From Branchipolynoe longqiensis (taxonomy: Eukaryota > Annelida > Polychaeta > Phyllodocida > Polynoidae), in contig CM059198.1 of the NCBI GenBank assembly GCA_030323885.1, positions 10,392,462 through 10,456,461 on the forward strand: a stretch of 64,000 nt of DNA, written 5' to 3'. Shown piece by piece: positions 42,467 through 53,199 of this stretch; the first letter of the stretch is position 1, and each line of letters opens with the position of its first letter. The notes beneath the pieces are model-generated. The model did no database searches and was not told the DNA's origin. It worked only from the letters and a program-made list of their open reading frames with translations. The position numbers and the translations under genes are program-made.

Positions 42467-42706
42467 ATCAGATGTTTTAGGTCAGATCCTTCCAATGGTT
42501 GGTAAGGACTGGTCACAGGCTGGGATCGCCCACCTATACAACGAGATCCATTGCAACGGGTACAAGTTCCTTTACCTGTCTGCACGTGCTATTGGCCAGT
42601 CCAAGATCACCCGTGACTACCTGCGGGGTGTGCAGCAGGGCAAAGTGAGCCTTCCTGACGGGCCGCTCTTACTGTCACCCAGCTCGCTCATCAGCGCCTT
42701 CCACCG
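42467..42706 (+). CDS. lpin: lipin exon, catalytic domain with LxxIL motif
   Basis: A 240-base exon with an excellent acceptor (tctcatttcag) and donor GTCAGT at 42707. It completes the lysine after the DIDGT-ITK motif and encodes [20 protein letters not shown] is the LxxIL coactivator motif that in vertebrate lipins binds nuclear receptors and lies beside the phosphatase site. [15 protein letters not shown] (conserved HAD motif II-like serine region), [24 protein letters not shown] follow, nearly invariant in lipins. It ends within an arginine codon. Confidence 0.95.
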
Positions 42707-44190
42707 GTCAGTGTGGGCAGCCTTTCAACTTTTTTGACAAATTAATTATTTGTGAAGCTACAATGCTATTGCGCTTTGGTTGATACACAATGCTATTTTA
42801 CTTTCCATAGACACGGTATAATACATGATTAGACGGTTGACCATACGCTTTGGTTGATACCTCTGGCATACCACTGGCGAGTTACTCAATTAAAGGAAAT
42901 TATTAGCTGAAAGAGGTGGATTATCATGTGGGCAGGAGCACACAAGCACCCCAAGCGAGCGGCGTTCAGCTGCTTAGCTGTTGGTAAGGCCACTCACAGA
43001 GAATGAACATGATAGTACCGTGTGTAACAGTGTGGACAAAGGAGGCGGACCAAAGCTAGATAATATATAATATATGCATAGCAGGTGTTTTATACTATAC
43101 ATTAGCACAACTCTAACTATCATAGCTGAAATGGTAACAGGCACCGCTTTTTTTGGGAGAACCCCTCAAAGATTTCCGTACCTCCGACATACACTTCCTA
43201 TCTTGTGATTCTTATAGTAAATTGGCTTGCACTGTTGCAGCCTACATCTTTTAGTTGGTTATTCAAGCATTAACATGTTGCTTTATACAGTTGTAGGACA
43301 TCTACCTGACTAAATAAGCCATGTGCATATATGGCTGTGGGGAAGAACAAGGGTATGGCGAGACCTAGTTTGCAAATATTTCACAGAATTCAACATGTGC
43401 CTTTATTTGGACAAATCTCATTTACTTATTTGAATTAGCACACTGTGCTCCCTCAAACATTCGGCACTAACATTAGAGTTTTAAGCAGTCTGCAAGTCCT
43501 CAACAGAAAATGCTAATGCAATATATGGCTGATCCTACATCGCCGTCCGTTATTGAATGCCCCCAACATACTGAGGCTGTCGCATATCACATGTGAGTAC
43601 TTTATGGACACCGATTGTACAAGTTTTAGTTGATAGAGGCCCAGAATATGATTCTGTTCTGAGCCATCATGCTTTTGTTCCTACTGGTACCAGATTTCAG
43701 GGATGCACGGGCATGTGTTATCTGTCACGAAAACCACTGAAGAGATGCCCCCCCCCCCTCCCTAACCTGGGTACACTACAAAACACAAGCCTTAGCCCTA
43801 GTATGTTGATGTTTTCCATTCTGCAACCACTGTCCTTAGCATTCTCAAAGTGGTGACCTAGACAAGCCTCTTTGCTCTTGGCATTTCTGCAATCGAACAG
43901 TCCTGCTATCCAGTAATCCCTGTGAATGAGTCCAAAGCCACACAGCGAATGTATCACTGTATACTGAGATTATAGGTTCGACTCTTTGTCCTCCTCACCT
44001 GAGCTCTCCTCGAACGTTGCACATCACTTTTAGTGGTGTTGTAACTATCCCCATACCAGTTATAGATATGTGACTACTGGGTAAATAGGTAATCTGGTTA
44101 TCAGCATGGTTTCAGTGATCACATGATACTTTTGTACTTAAATTGTGTCCTTCTACCATTGCTCATATAATCGTTATATGAGCAGCAACA
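42707..44190. other. start of a 17-kb lipin intron, nothing firmly recognised
   Basis: No supported gene. An open stretch near 43600-43860 (VDRGPEYDSVLSHHAFVPTG) may be retroelement-derived but shows no diagnostic motif. It includes a short poly(C) at 43749-43758. Confidence 0.4.
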
Positions 44191-44268
44191 CATATGTTAT
44201 GATTCTTACTTCATATTCCGAATACTGGAAGTTAAGTATTCGGGGAGAGGACAAGCTCATGCAGGGCA
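44190..44268. mobile_element. fragment of the 59.3-kb inverted-repeat family
   Basis: Contains attcggggagaggacaagct, then catgcagg, the reverse complement of a segment at 59618-59648 and 61115-61150. The matching remainder (ggaagtagcctcagta) resumes at 44918 beyond the element that interrupts it. Confidence 0.6.
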
Positions 44269-44917
44269 GGTGTCGCAGTTTGAGCGCCCTGCCAGTTTGA
44301 GCGCCCTTGTGTTGCTTCTGCGCATGCGGGGAATTTAACAGCATCGTCTGCACATGCGTCAAATTCTACCCAGTTTCAAACTACGGCGATCGGCGTTTTT
44401 CGCACATTCTCGATGTCATAGAGACAACATTAAAACCACCCTAATCACAGTAATTTGTGATTTTTGGTGCTTTGAAACCAAATTTCTCTTGTTTCTATTA
44501 AATAGTTCAGATCTTTCTCTACAATTTCACATTCAGCTTTTTTTTTATCAGCCAATTGGAAGTTCTTGAATTTATTTTGCCAAAATAGTTTTTGAGGCCA
44601 TGATCTGGTAAGGCTAACACTGGCACTGACACTCAGAATATCCCAACTTTCACTATTATCTCTGTTTTTAATACTTTCAGAGTAAATTGCTCTTAGGTTA
44701 CATTAAATACTTCAGATCTTCCTCTTCAATTGCGCATTGAGATATTTTTAATCGATCCAATGAAAGCTTTTAAATCTATTTTACAAAAAAAGTCTACAAC
44801 CACTGGCAGGGCGCTCAAACTGCGACATGCTGCAGTTTGAAGGCGTCAGAAATTCCGCGCATGCGCAAAAGCAACAGAAGAGCGCTCAAACTGGCAGGGC
44901 GCTCAAACTGCGACACC
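44269..44917. mobile_element. TIR element C, copy 1, with iterated subterminal motif
   Basis: The ends are GGTGTCGCAGTTTGAGCGCC and its exact inverse. Within each end the core cagtttgagcgcc is repeated two or three times, followed by ttctgcgcatgcg. The interior is AT-rich and contains cggcgatcggcgtttttcg (44386), also similar to 22324. No transposase. Confidence 0.85.
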
Positions 44918-45149
44918 GGAAGTAGCCTCAGTAAACAACTCGACAGTGGAGGAGACAAAGCGAGTTGGAGAGGACAAAATTTAAGGAAAGTTTTAAAGCA
45001 AAACCAAACAAAAGAAATATATATAAAGTATTGTGTGATGTGAAATGGAATTGGTGGAATATAAAAATTCATTAAAGATAGCACCTAAGAGGCAAATAAC
45101 TAACAGTTCTAACACTTGTCATAACAGAACGATGACAGCGAGAGCTAGT

Positions 45150-45192
45150 GCTCTATGTGCTCTAGAGGCATCGTTAAATAAAACAAACTTTC
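45150..45192 (+). mobile_element. SINE-B tail-only fragment
   Basis: Carries gtgctctagaggcatcgtta then aataaaacaaactttc, the recognisable SINE-B 3' end without its body. Confidence 0.7.
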
Positions 45193-45742
45193 GTAGGATG
45201 TACATGGAAGATCAGGCTAACGTAAAAATCGCTACACACAACCTAAGCGGATCTGACACGGTCGAGAGTTCATGGACGAACAAATCAAAACAAAGGAAGA
45301 AAATGGTGAAGTCAGAGACGAAAACAAAAGGAAGTTAGAAAAGTACGGAACCGGGCTCACCAATTCCTGGAACGAGCAAGGAAACATTAAACAAACTGTC
45401 AGTTTAAGCAGATATTCGCAGAATTAATAAAAATGTGAAAGGAAGCGAGAGAAGCGGAGTACAAATGGAACAAAGAGAGTCAGTGACAAGAAGGCGCCAT
45501 GGCAACGGGCGCTGCATATCAGGTCATGGGGACAGTGTGAACAGAGAAATGGCATACGACATGGAGGAAGAAGATTATACTTTTTGCAAGGAAGAAGACT
45601 TAGATTCTATTAGTTCTTTCAATATGAACGATCAATTGAAGGCATGATTTGAAAATCAGGAAAAGCAAAAGACGGTAGACGTGGTTACGAAGCCGCCACT
45701 GTTCAGCAATTTCAAAGCGCCACCGATGCCAAAAGCGACACT

Positions 45743-46158
45743 GGTGTCGCAGTTTGAGTGCCCTGCCAGTTTGAGCACCTTCTGTTGCTTCTGCGCATGC
45801 ACGGAATTTAACAGCATCGTCTGCGCATGCGTCAAATTCTACCCAGTTTCAAACTACCGTGGTCAGATAAGAAACAAAGACTGATAGCCTTGAGTTTACC
45901 GGAACGCACAGTTCAAAGCATTAGTTTTATTCAAAATTAATAGAAATCCAGAACCCTAACCGTATCAATTTAATATAATCTTTTTTTTCAACATGTTTTC
46001 TATGTGTATTCCAATTAGTTTGTTTCTAGGTGGTGTGGTTTTAGAGATATTTAACTTTTTCTGGCAGGGCGCTCAAACTGCGACATGCTGCAGTTTGAAG
46101 GCGTCAGAAAATCCATGCATGCGCAGAAGCAACAGAAGGGTGCTCAAACTGCGACACC
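45743..46158. mobile_element. TIR element C, copy 2 (416 bp)
   Basis: Ends as in copy 1 (ggtgtcgcagtttgagtgcc on the left; gggtgctcaaactgcgacac then c on the right) and the same subterminal ttctgcgcatgc. It is shorter inside. It interrupts the ORF1 copy between codons of an otherwise continuous T/P-rich segment. Confidence 0.87.
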
Positions 46159-46660
46159 GGCTGAGACCGTAGTAACACCGACAGCAGTAACTATACCGCA
46201 GACGAGAGTAGCAAACTCAAGTACGACGAAAACAAAAACCTGCCGTGGAATTTAAATTAGATACGGATCTGCATGAAGGCGCATTGCTAAAAGAAATACA
46301 GGAGATGTGTAAGAAGGTGAAGAAGCTGGTAGCACCGAAGAAACAATTAGCAAGACAATGGTGGCAGTATTTTTCAAGCATTTTTATGAAGGACCAAACG
46401 ACTGGGCCGAAGCAATTGGAAGCAATAAGAGCAGTAGCAATACAATATACAGGTTTGCAGGACATACCTTTAGCTTGTGTACAAACATTGAACGAGGAAA
46501 AGATGGAGAGTGTTCTCTATTAATGGCGTCGAAGGGCATTGGGAGCATTAACTGCGATAGCGCCATTGATGGACATAATACTACAGCTTGGGTCGGCGAA
46601 TCCAGAGCTAAATGGCCACATCAATGGGAAAAGAGAACATCGGTTATTTATTAGTATGAC

Positions 46661-47328
46661 ATCATGCTTTCCTTGGCGTGCATTCTTCCGTCTATGTCAC
46701 GATAGACTAACAAGAACATTGGTACATTTGATTGTACATGACAATGTTTATACAACTCCTTCCATGTTTATACCCATTTCTCCATTTTAAACACAATGTC
46801 AAACCTGAGAGGTAATACAAGCATCATAAAGCAAAAGTGTCAATAATCTTACTATGGTAATGCTACTGTGGAGTCTATCACATCTCCAACATGACTAATT
46901 CCATTGAATTAGTAATGTTTATTAGTGGCGCAACTTACATCACTACGCGCAACCTATGGCGTGAGTTTGGTTAGGAACATAAACATTTCTTATGACTAAA
47001 CCTCGAAAACCCCGTCGATCAGTCCGAAAGCTGTCGACTTGCACTATTTTTAGTTCATGCTTCGTATTAGTGCAATGGTTAAGTATGGCGTGATCATTCC
47101 CAATTAGTGGCGTCGAACCAAGAATATTACCATCCGGCGGAGCCGAAGCACTCAGTCGTCCGCGCTGCAGTCGGTCCTTCCGCGGCATTCTTTGCTCTGA
47201 TTGGTCAACTCTGCAACAACTAGCAATCAATGAATCCGTTCTACGCGCCTGCTGACGCGTAAACGCTACCAACATCACATGAATGTATTAATTCAGGTTT
47301 TTGTTTAGCTTTATCAACCAAAAATACA
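46661..47328. other. unassigned, possibly Gypsy 3' flank
   Basis: No recognised gene. The position just beyond the Gypsy integrase C-terminus makes an LTR plausible, but I found no second copy to confirm it. Confidence 0.35.
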
Positions 47329-49430
47329 TTATTTCGTTTTTTTCTCGCCAGAAACAATTGTATCGAATGGCAAAGGTTGTCTGCTACCTTTTAACCTCTC
47401 AGTATGAGTTAATCTAGGTGCTAAATTATCCCAATTAATATTAGAATCAACCTTCCTCACCTTTTCTTGGTTAACAATTTTTCGATTATTTTTAGGCCCT
47501 ACCACGGTTACTACTGAACCTCGTGATCTAACTACAATGTATCCAGGATCGTACTTCCGTCCCAACGGTCCTGATTCATTAACTAATAACACAACTTTAT
47601 CACCTGGTTTCAATATAACTGCATTCGCTTTCTTCTCTGCATGAGCAATATTATATTTTCGACTTTACCGTCGCTTGTCAACTGCTTTTCGTAAAGCAAT
47701 AGACAAATTATCTATCCGATACGCTAAGTTCGAATCTTCTGTCCCTATCAAATGATCAGTAAAGAACTATGTTTCGTACCTGGATGTCTACCATAAGTTA
47801 GAAAGAAAGGAGAAAAGCCTGTACCATCAGAAGGAACAGTACGATACGCGTATATCACCTCCGGTAAAGAACTTTCCCATAAACTAGCCTGAGAATTGAC
47901 TAACTTCCTCAAGATGTTTTTTAGTGGTCTATGGTAACGTTCCACCATCCCATTTGATTGTGGATGATACAGTGTACTATGCCTTACCTCTACTCCAAGT
48001 TCTTTAAAATGATCCATAATCATTCTATTCTTAAATTCTAACCCATTATCAGAAGACATGGTATTGAATGGTGAGGAATATAGTCATTGAATATATAATC
48101 ATGAACTCCCTTTGCTGATTTATCAGGTAATGACTTATACTCAACCCAACCAGAACAGTGGTCTATTATAGACAATAGATATCTATTTCCATACTTACCG
48201 GATAAGGACCAGAAAGATCCGCAGCAATCACAATACCAGGTGCTACCGGTAATGGCATTGACTGTGGATACGCATGTGTGCGTCTGCTACAGTTCACTAC
48301 ACAATTAGGACAATTGGTAATTACCTTGTGAACCATACCAACGAAAATGTTCCTGTAGTCGTCTCAGGGTTTGTGACCTACCTCAGTATGAGCTATTTTA
48401 ATTACAGAATCCCTGTATCTCACTGGCAAAACTAGTCGAGGATACGTATCCTTACGTGTAGGAGCAATCATTGAATAAAGAAGATTATCCATTATCAAAT
48501 AATTATTTTCTTCATTCATTCCTAACGTATATTCTGGCATTTTTTTCTGCTCATTCAAGACTTCATCAAATGGCAATTGATAGTGCTCAAATGGGATTAT
48601 CTGTTCTACCAAAATAGAATCAAGTCCAAACATTTCTACAAATTCTGTAGCTTCTGTATCCGGTCTCAATCTGGACAGCATATCAGCCCATACATTATCT
48701 ACTCCTCTCATATAGCCAATTGGTGCTGAAAATTCTGCTAATAGGACTGCCCATCATTGAATACGTGTATTACGGATTTCTTTCGTGAAAAAACAATTTT
48801 TAGTGGAGCATGGTCTGTATAAATAGTAAATTCTGCACCATATAAGTAACAAATAAATAATAGCGTAGGATAATTACGCTGAGCAGAAGTAAATCTAGTA
48901 CTAATTAAATGTACAGGCCTATCTATTCCTTTTTCGTCTTCCTGCACAAGGACAGCACCTAAACTGTACTCAGACGCATTTGTATACAATTTATAAGGTT
49001 TAGAAGGATCAGGAAATTTTAGAAGGACACATTCTAATATAGACTTTTCAACTCATTCCAAGCGTTTTCACATTCCATAGTCCAAAGAAAGGTACATTTT
49101 TACTAGTTAAATAAGTAATAGTTGCTACGACATCAGCATAGTTAGGAATCAATTGTCGATAATATCCTGCCGAACCTAGCAAACATCTTACTTCTTTTTT
49201 ACTAGATGGAGAAGCCATATCCCTAATTGCACTAATTTTGTCGGGATCTGGTTTCATGCCTGACTCATATACAACGTAACCTAAGAGTTTTACTTCTGCT
49301 ACACCGAATTCACACTTAGTCTCTTTAATAGTCATACCCTTATCCTGCAAGATGGTCAAAATGTGAGCTACATCCTGTCGATGACTTTCTTCATCAGGTG
49401 AATAAATTATGATATCGTCTAAATAAATTG
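47329..49430 (-). pseudogene. Gypsy copy 2 pol: RT C-half, RNase H, integrase
   Basis: Minus-strand landmarks: YLDDIIIYSPDEESHRQDVA (RT motif C) at about 49430-49370, LLGYVVYESGMKPDPDKISA (RT thumb), YRQLIPNYADV; RNase H starts YTNASEYSLGAVLVQ (N for the usual D) with FTIYTDHAPLK; VWADMLSRL precedes the integrase zinc region; the integrase core shows MSSDNGLEFKNRM (second Asp), HSTLYHPQSNGMVERYHRPL (Glu), and the C-terminal MKPGDKVVLLVNESGPLGRK (GPY/F-like). Several frameshifts, and the N at the RNase H Asp position, mark a dead copy. Confidence 0.88.
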
Positions 49431-49690
49431 GTCGTAATGCTCGCATTACGTTTGATGCGAGGGAAGGAAGAGACCCTCCCCCCGCCTCCTGCCGCCGCCG
49501 GCGTTCTCACCTTCCCTGTCATCCCCCCCTCAGCTTTCTCCCACCTCGCCCTCTCGCCCTGCCACCGCCGCTTTCTCACCTTCCCCGCCTCTCGCCTCCC
49601 CGCTCCTCCCTTATAAGGCCGCCCGCCGGCCTCCCTCAGTCACTCGCCTTCCAGCCGTCCTCCCTGCTCAAGCTCCTTTTTCTACTTTGG
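49430..49690 (+). promoter_or_regulatory. A1 repeat, promoter block of the YR element
   Basis: Starts ggtcgtaatgctcgcattac and contains TTATAAGG at 49611-49618, about 145 bases before the ORF1 ATG. The same block recurs as A2 at 51626-51900 (TTATAAGG at 51808-51815) and at 16556-16845. Confidence 0.7.
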
Positions 49691-49760
49691 CCTTCACCTC
49701 GGCCTTCACCTCGGACCGTTTGTCACCCCAGAGCGTTCTTCACCTCGGCCCCGCCTCATC

Positions 49761-50909
49761 ATGCCTGGACGCGGCAAGGGAAAGGCACGGAAGGGAGCCC
49801 AGACGATGGCCGCGGCCATGCCAGGCCCCTCCTCGGGCGCCTCGGGACCGGGCCTCGGGCACCGAGGCCGCTATCCTCCAGGCGCTTCAACAAATCATGG
49901 GCCGCCTGGCCGCCCTGGAGTCCGAGGCCGCCCGCGAGCCCGAGGAGACCCCGCCGCCTCGACGGCCTACAGCATGCCGCCCAGCCCAGCACCTCGGGCA
50001 CACGTCGTCGGAGGGGCGCACCCTCCCCCGCCACCTCAAGCACCGCTCCCGGGGGCACTGCACCCGCAGTACCAGCGGTACAGCCGCCTCACTGCACCAC
50101 CGTCGATCGCTCCGCCCCCCCCCCCCTACCCTCAGGATGCCGTCGACCATACGCCGGCATCCACGGCCGACCCCGTGCGGCACATCCTGGCGTCGGCCGA
50201 GGCGCACCACACCGGGAGACGCAAAGGCATCTCCCCCGACTACCTTTTCCCCTCGGACCTCGTTGAGAGGGGACCGGAGTGGAAGTCGTTAAAAAGAGGG
50301 GAAGCCACCAAGGACGAGTATAGCCTCGCCCTCACCACCCTCGTCAGCCACCCGAGCTTCCCGGCGCACTCCATCCCGGCGCACTCCATCCCGGGCCTAC
50401 ATCACCACACCCTCACCGTGCTCAGGGACAACCTCGTCTATCCCTGGCCTACCGTCTGCGCATACTCCGAGACCATTTTTACCTGGATCGCGGACGGGAG
50501 GCTCCCCCACGGGTGGCACGACCCGGTGGCCCTCAACCTGGTGAGGGTGGAGGCCCTCACCTTGCCCGCCCCCCAGGCCGGCCCGACAGCACCAGCCCTC
50601 CGAGGCGCGGACCTTCCCCGAGGCGCGGACCTTCCCCGAGGCGCACAGCAGCCCCGGGCCCAAGCCGACACCCGCATCGCCTACGACAGGCAGGCTCATG
50701 GGGCCCCCTGCGCCCCCTGGAACCGCAACACCGCCTCGTGCGACAGGGCCCCCGTCGGGGAGGCCCACGGCGAGGTGGGGAACAGACACCGGCACGTCTG
50801 CGCCTACTGCGCCAACATAAGGCACATCCTCACCATGCACAGCGAGGCCGGGTGCGTCACCAAGCAAGCCCGTGAGCGCCAGACCCCGGCCGCCTCGGCG
50901 GATTTTTGA
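49761..50909 (+). CDS. ORF1 (gag-like) of the GC-rich YR element
   Basis: 382 codons, unbroken, ATG at 49761 (MPGRGKGKARKGAQTMAAAM). The N-terminal half is Pro/Ala/Arg-rich and probably disordered. The middle (YLFPSDLVERGPEWKSLKRG; DEYSLALTTLVSHPSFPA; TLTVLRDNLVYPWPTVCAYS; IFTWIADGRLPHGWHDPVAL) is conserved in character with the decayed ORF1 at 0.85-1.2 kb (FADGRLPNGWHDPIAI-like reading). The C-terminal part has a Cys/His cluster: CAPWNRNTASCD then HRHVCAYCANIRHILTMHSE and C, a possible zinc-binding nucleic-acid domain. GC content is far above the surroundings. The intact frame suggests recent amplification. Confidence 0.8.
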   Translation: MPGRGKGKARKGAQTMAAAMPGPSSGASGPGLGHRGRYPPGASTNHGPPGRPGVRGRPRARGDPAASTAYSMPPSPAPRAHVVGGAHPPPPPQAPLPGALHPQYQRYSRLTAPPSIAPPPPPYPQDAVDHTPASTADPVRHILASAEAHHTGRRKGISPDYLFPSDLVERGPEWKSLKRGEATKDEYSLALTTLVSHPSFPAHSIPAHSIPGLHHHTLTVLRDNLVYPWPTVCAYSETIFTWIADGRLPHGWHDPVALNLVRVEALTLPAPQAGPTAPALRGADLPRGADLPRGAQQPRAQADTRIAYDRQAHGAPCAPWNRNTASCDRAPVGEAHGEVGNRHRHVCAYCANIRHILTMHSEAGCVTKQARERQTPAASADF

Positions 50910-51444
50910 TCCGCCGCAACCCCCCCCGGCCAGCCCGGGGGGCCATCCCCGGCGCCTCACCCACACCTCTGCCGACAACCCCGCGACCACCACCGACAAC
51001 CCCCCAGCGTCCACCGACCGAAACACCGCCCAGACCCAGCCGGGGACCATCACCTCGCACCGCAGGCCCCAGACGCCGCCCACTCTGACGACGAATCCTC
51101 CCCAGACATCAGAGCCGCCGACCATCACGACCTCCACGACACCGCCTTCATCAACCCGCCCGACCCCGACCCCCACCCCGCCCAGCCCTGAGGACTTCGC
51201 TGCCCCCCTGTTCGACCCTCGCCGGACCTCCTCACCGCAGCTCTCCAAGCAGCGGGCCTCCCCCCAACCTTTTGGCCCCGCGCTCCCTGTCGACGTAGGC
51301 CCCGGACGCATCACCACACCCAGACCTTCAACTGCCCAAGCCTCGCCTGGGTACCCCTCCCGCTCTATCCCGGCACGGGCCCTGGACTTCAGACGCGGCC
51401 TACGCCTCGTGCCCCCGCCTCGGGCGCCCCTCGAGCCCTCTCCT

Positions 51445-52079
51445 CCTTTTTTGGTGGAGGGCTCTTCGGCGCCCCTCGCCACGAACTCTGAAAGCTCCCC
51501 GGAGCTCCTTAGCCTTAAGTTTATTTTTCCGCTTTCCTTGTACATACTATGTTTATTTCCTGAGGTGTTTCAATAAAGCGCCTCTTTTCCCACCCCCCGC
51601 CTTGCCTTCTTCCTTTTCGCGCATCGGTTGTAATGCTCGCATTACGTTTGATGCGAGGGAAGGAAGAGACCCTCCCCCCCGCCTCCTGCCGCCGCCGGCG
51701 TTCTCACCTTCCCTGTCATCTTCCCCTCAGCTTTCTCCCACCTCGCCCTCTCGCCCTGCCACCGCCGCTTTCTCACCTTCCCCGCCTCGCGCCTCCCCGC
51801 TCCTCCCTTATAAGGTCGCCCGCCGGCCTCCCTCAGTCACTCGCCTTCCAGCCGTCCTCCCTGCTCAAGCTCCTTTTTCTCCACCCACCCACCCAACTCT
51901 CCCTACAGCTGGTGGAGGGCTCTTCGGCGCCCCTCGCCATGAACTCTGAAAGCTCCCCGGAGCTCCTTAGCCTTAAGTTTATTTTTCCGCTTTCCTTGTA
52001 CATACTATGTTTATTTCCTGAGGTGTTTCAATAAAGCGGCTCTTTTCCCACCCCCGCCTTGCCTTCTTCCTTTTCGCGC
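51445..52079 (+). repeat. B1-A2-B2 split direct repeats of the ORF1-only copy
   Basis: B1 and B2 share ggtggagggctcttcggcgc through caataaagcg (AATAAA at 51572-51577 and 52030-52035) to ttttcgcgcatc, and differ at only a few positions. A2 starts ggttgtaatgctcgcattac. The B1/A2 junction (gcgcatc|ggttgtaatg) is what a circular intermediate would carry. Confidence 0.9.
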
Positions 52080-52095
52080 ATCGTCTAAATAAATT

Positions 52096-53190
52096 AAACA
52101 ACATTTTCCAAAAAAAACTCTGAAAAAATAACATTCATCATTCTTTGAAAAACTGCTGGGGCATTGGTTAAGCCAAACTGCATATGTTTAAATTATCTGC
52201 TACTGAAATGCAGGCAAACAAATACCTTATCAGCAGCCACTGTGTGGTAAGATAACACCAACACTACAACTGGCCAGCATTGAAAACAAGCCTGGGTACC
52301 CAGGCTTATATGCTATGGACAGTATAAATACAGCCTCAATAAAAAATAAAAAAAATTAAAATTGGAAAAGTCCCATATGAGTATTAACAGCTGTTTTAGG
52401 TCTACTCTATTCATCTACCATTACCTGCCAATAACCTGACTTTAGGTCTATTGTGGTAAAGATTTTAGCTCCATGAAGTTGATCAAAAATATCCTGTATC
52501 CTTGGCAGAGGATAAGCATCTTTAGTTGTTACTGCATTAAGCTTACGATAGTCTCCACAAAGACGAATAGTACCCTCCTTTTTTTAAACTATAGTGACAG
52601 GTGAAGCCCAAGGAATACAACTAGACTCTATAATGTCATCTGCAAGCATTCTCTTAAAGATGTTGTTTACTTAATGATATCCTATATGGTCTCTGATTAA
52701 TTGGATATGCATTTCCTGTATCAATATGCATTTCTACAACCCCTGTAGCTCCTAGTTTATCATCAGACTCAGGAATCAATGAAGGAAACTGTATCTTCCA
52801 ATAGTATAATTCTAAGACTATACCTGCAATTCCTTTATCTACACTCTCTAACCTTATCCATGGATGAATAATATCACATAATGAAACAAATTTCTCTTTA
52901 TAACTAATCTCAGCTGCACAAATTTCCATTACATCTGTCCCTATGAGCATATCGAAACTCAATGACTCAACTACAAAGAACAGACATAACGTATCATAAA
53001 TTGAAATGTACGCTATACCTATACTCATAATCAAATGCCCTGATAGTGATCTCAATCTACTACCCGGATACAATTGCTCATCGGATACACCGATGCCAAC
53101 CAAATATTGGAACACAGGCAAATGTATAAAACATTTAGCCGCACCTGAGTCTACAAGACCAGATAAATTAAACCCGTCAAATTCAATTTG
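52096..53190 (-). pseudogene. Gypsy copy 2 RT N-half and protease
   Basis: Minus strand: FNLSGLVDSGAAK at about 53165-53140 is the aspartic protease active site (DSGA). It is followed by a beta-rich stretch with SFDMLIGTDVMEI (retropepsin GTD motif) to 52654. The RT begins GNAYPINQRPYRIS and continues past a stop region with [24 protein letters not shown] and [13 protein letters not shown] readings (52560-52380). The LINE fragment (52195-52350) breaks it, and after that FGLTNAP-like sequence leads to the YR element insertion. Inactive. Confidence 0.85.
52195..52350 (+). mobile_element. truncated 3' end of the NADAR LINE
   Basis: Near-identical to 27880-28020 (gctactgaaatgcaggca; gcctgggtaccc-ggcttata; cctcaataaaaa). 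Flanking taaatt and taaaatt suggest the target duplication. It was inserted into the Gypsy RT in the opposite orientation to the Gypsy coding strand. Confidence 0.9.
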
Positions 53191-53199
53191 AATCGAAGG

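Larger units (their letters stand above)
45045..46660 (+). pseudogene. AT-rich YR-element ORF1, second copy, interrupted
   Basis: Same gene type as 1-1400: an acidic segment MAYDMEEEDYTFCKEEDLDS at about 45550-45610 with NMNDQLKA after it, and VEFKLDTDLHEGALLKEIQE starting at about 46240 (compare FKLDVEFQRGGRLKEIQE-like reading at 745-800), then FYEGPND/KDQTTGPKQLEAIR, IQYTGLQDIP and LNEEKMES. Breaks: frameshifts, an internal SINE-B tail at 45150-45192 and element C at 45743-46158. It would have been the nucleic-acid-binding protein of the element; it is inactive. Confidence 0.65.
49430..52079 (+). mobile_element. GC-rich YR retroelement, internally deleted, ORF1 only
   Basis: A complete element by its ends: A1 (49430-49690), ORF1, B1 (51445-51625), A2 (51626-51900), B2 (51905-52079). 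RT, RNase H and nearly all of the recombinase are missing. At about 51415 the sequence passes directly to the end of the recombinase gene (compare 16235), with cgtgccc-cgcctcggg shared at the join. It is flanked by the 16-base atcgtctaaataaatt on both sides (49414-49429; 52080-52095), three bases of which overlap the element end. It must move with enzymes supplied elsewhere. Confidence 0.9.

Noticed and set aside
43593..43856. Open stretch with a VDRGPEYDS segment, considered as a retroelement protease
   Set aside because: No DSG/DTG active-site context and no flanking gag or RT; the match is too short.
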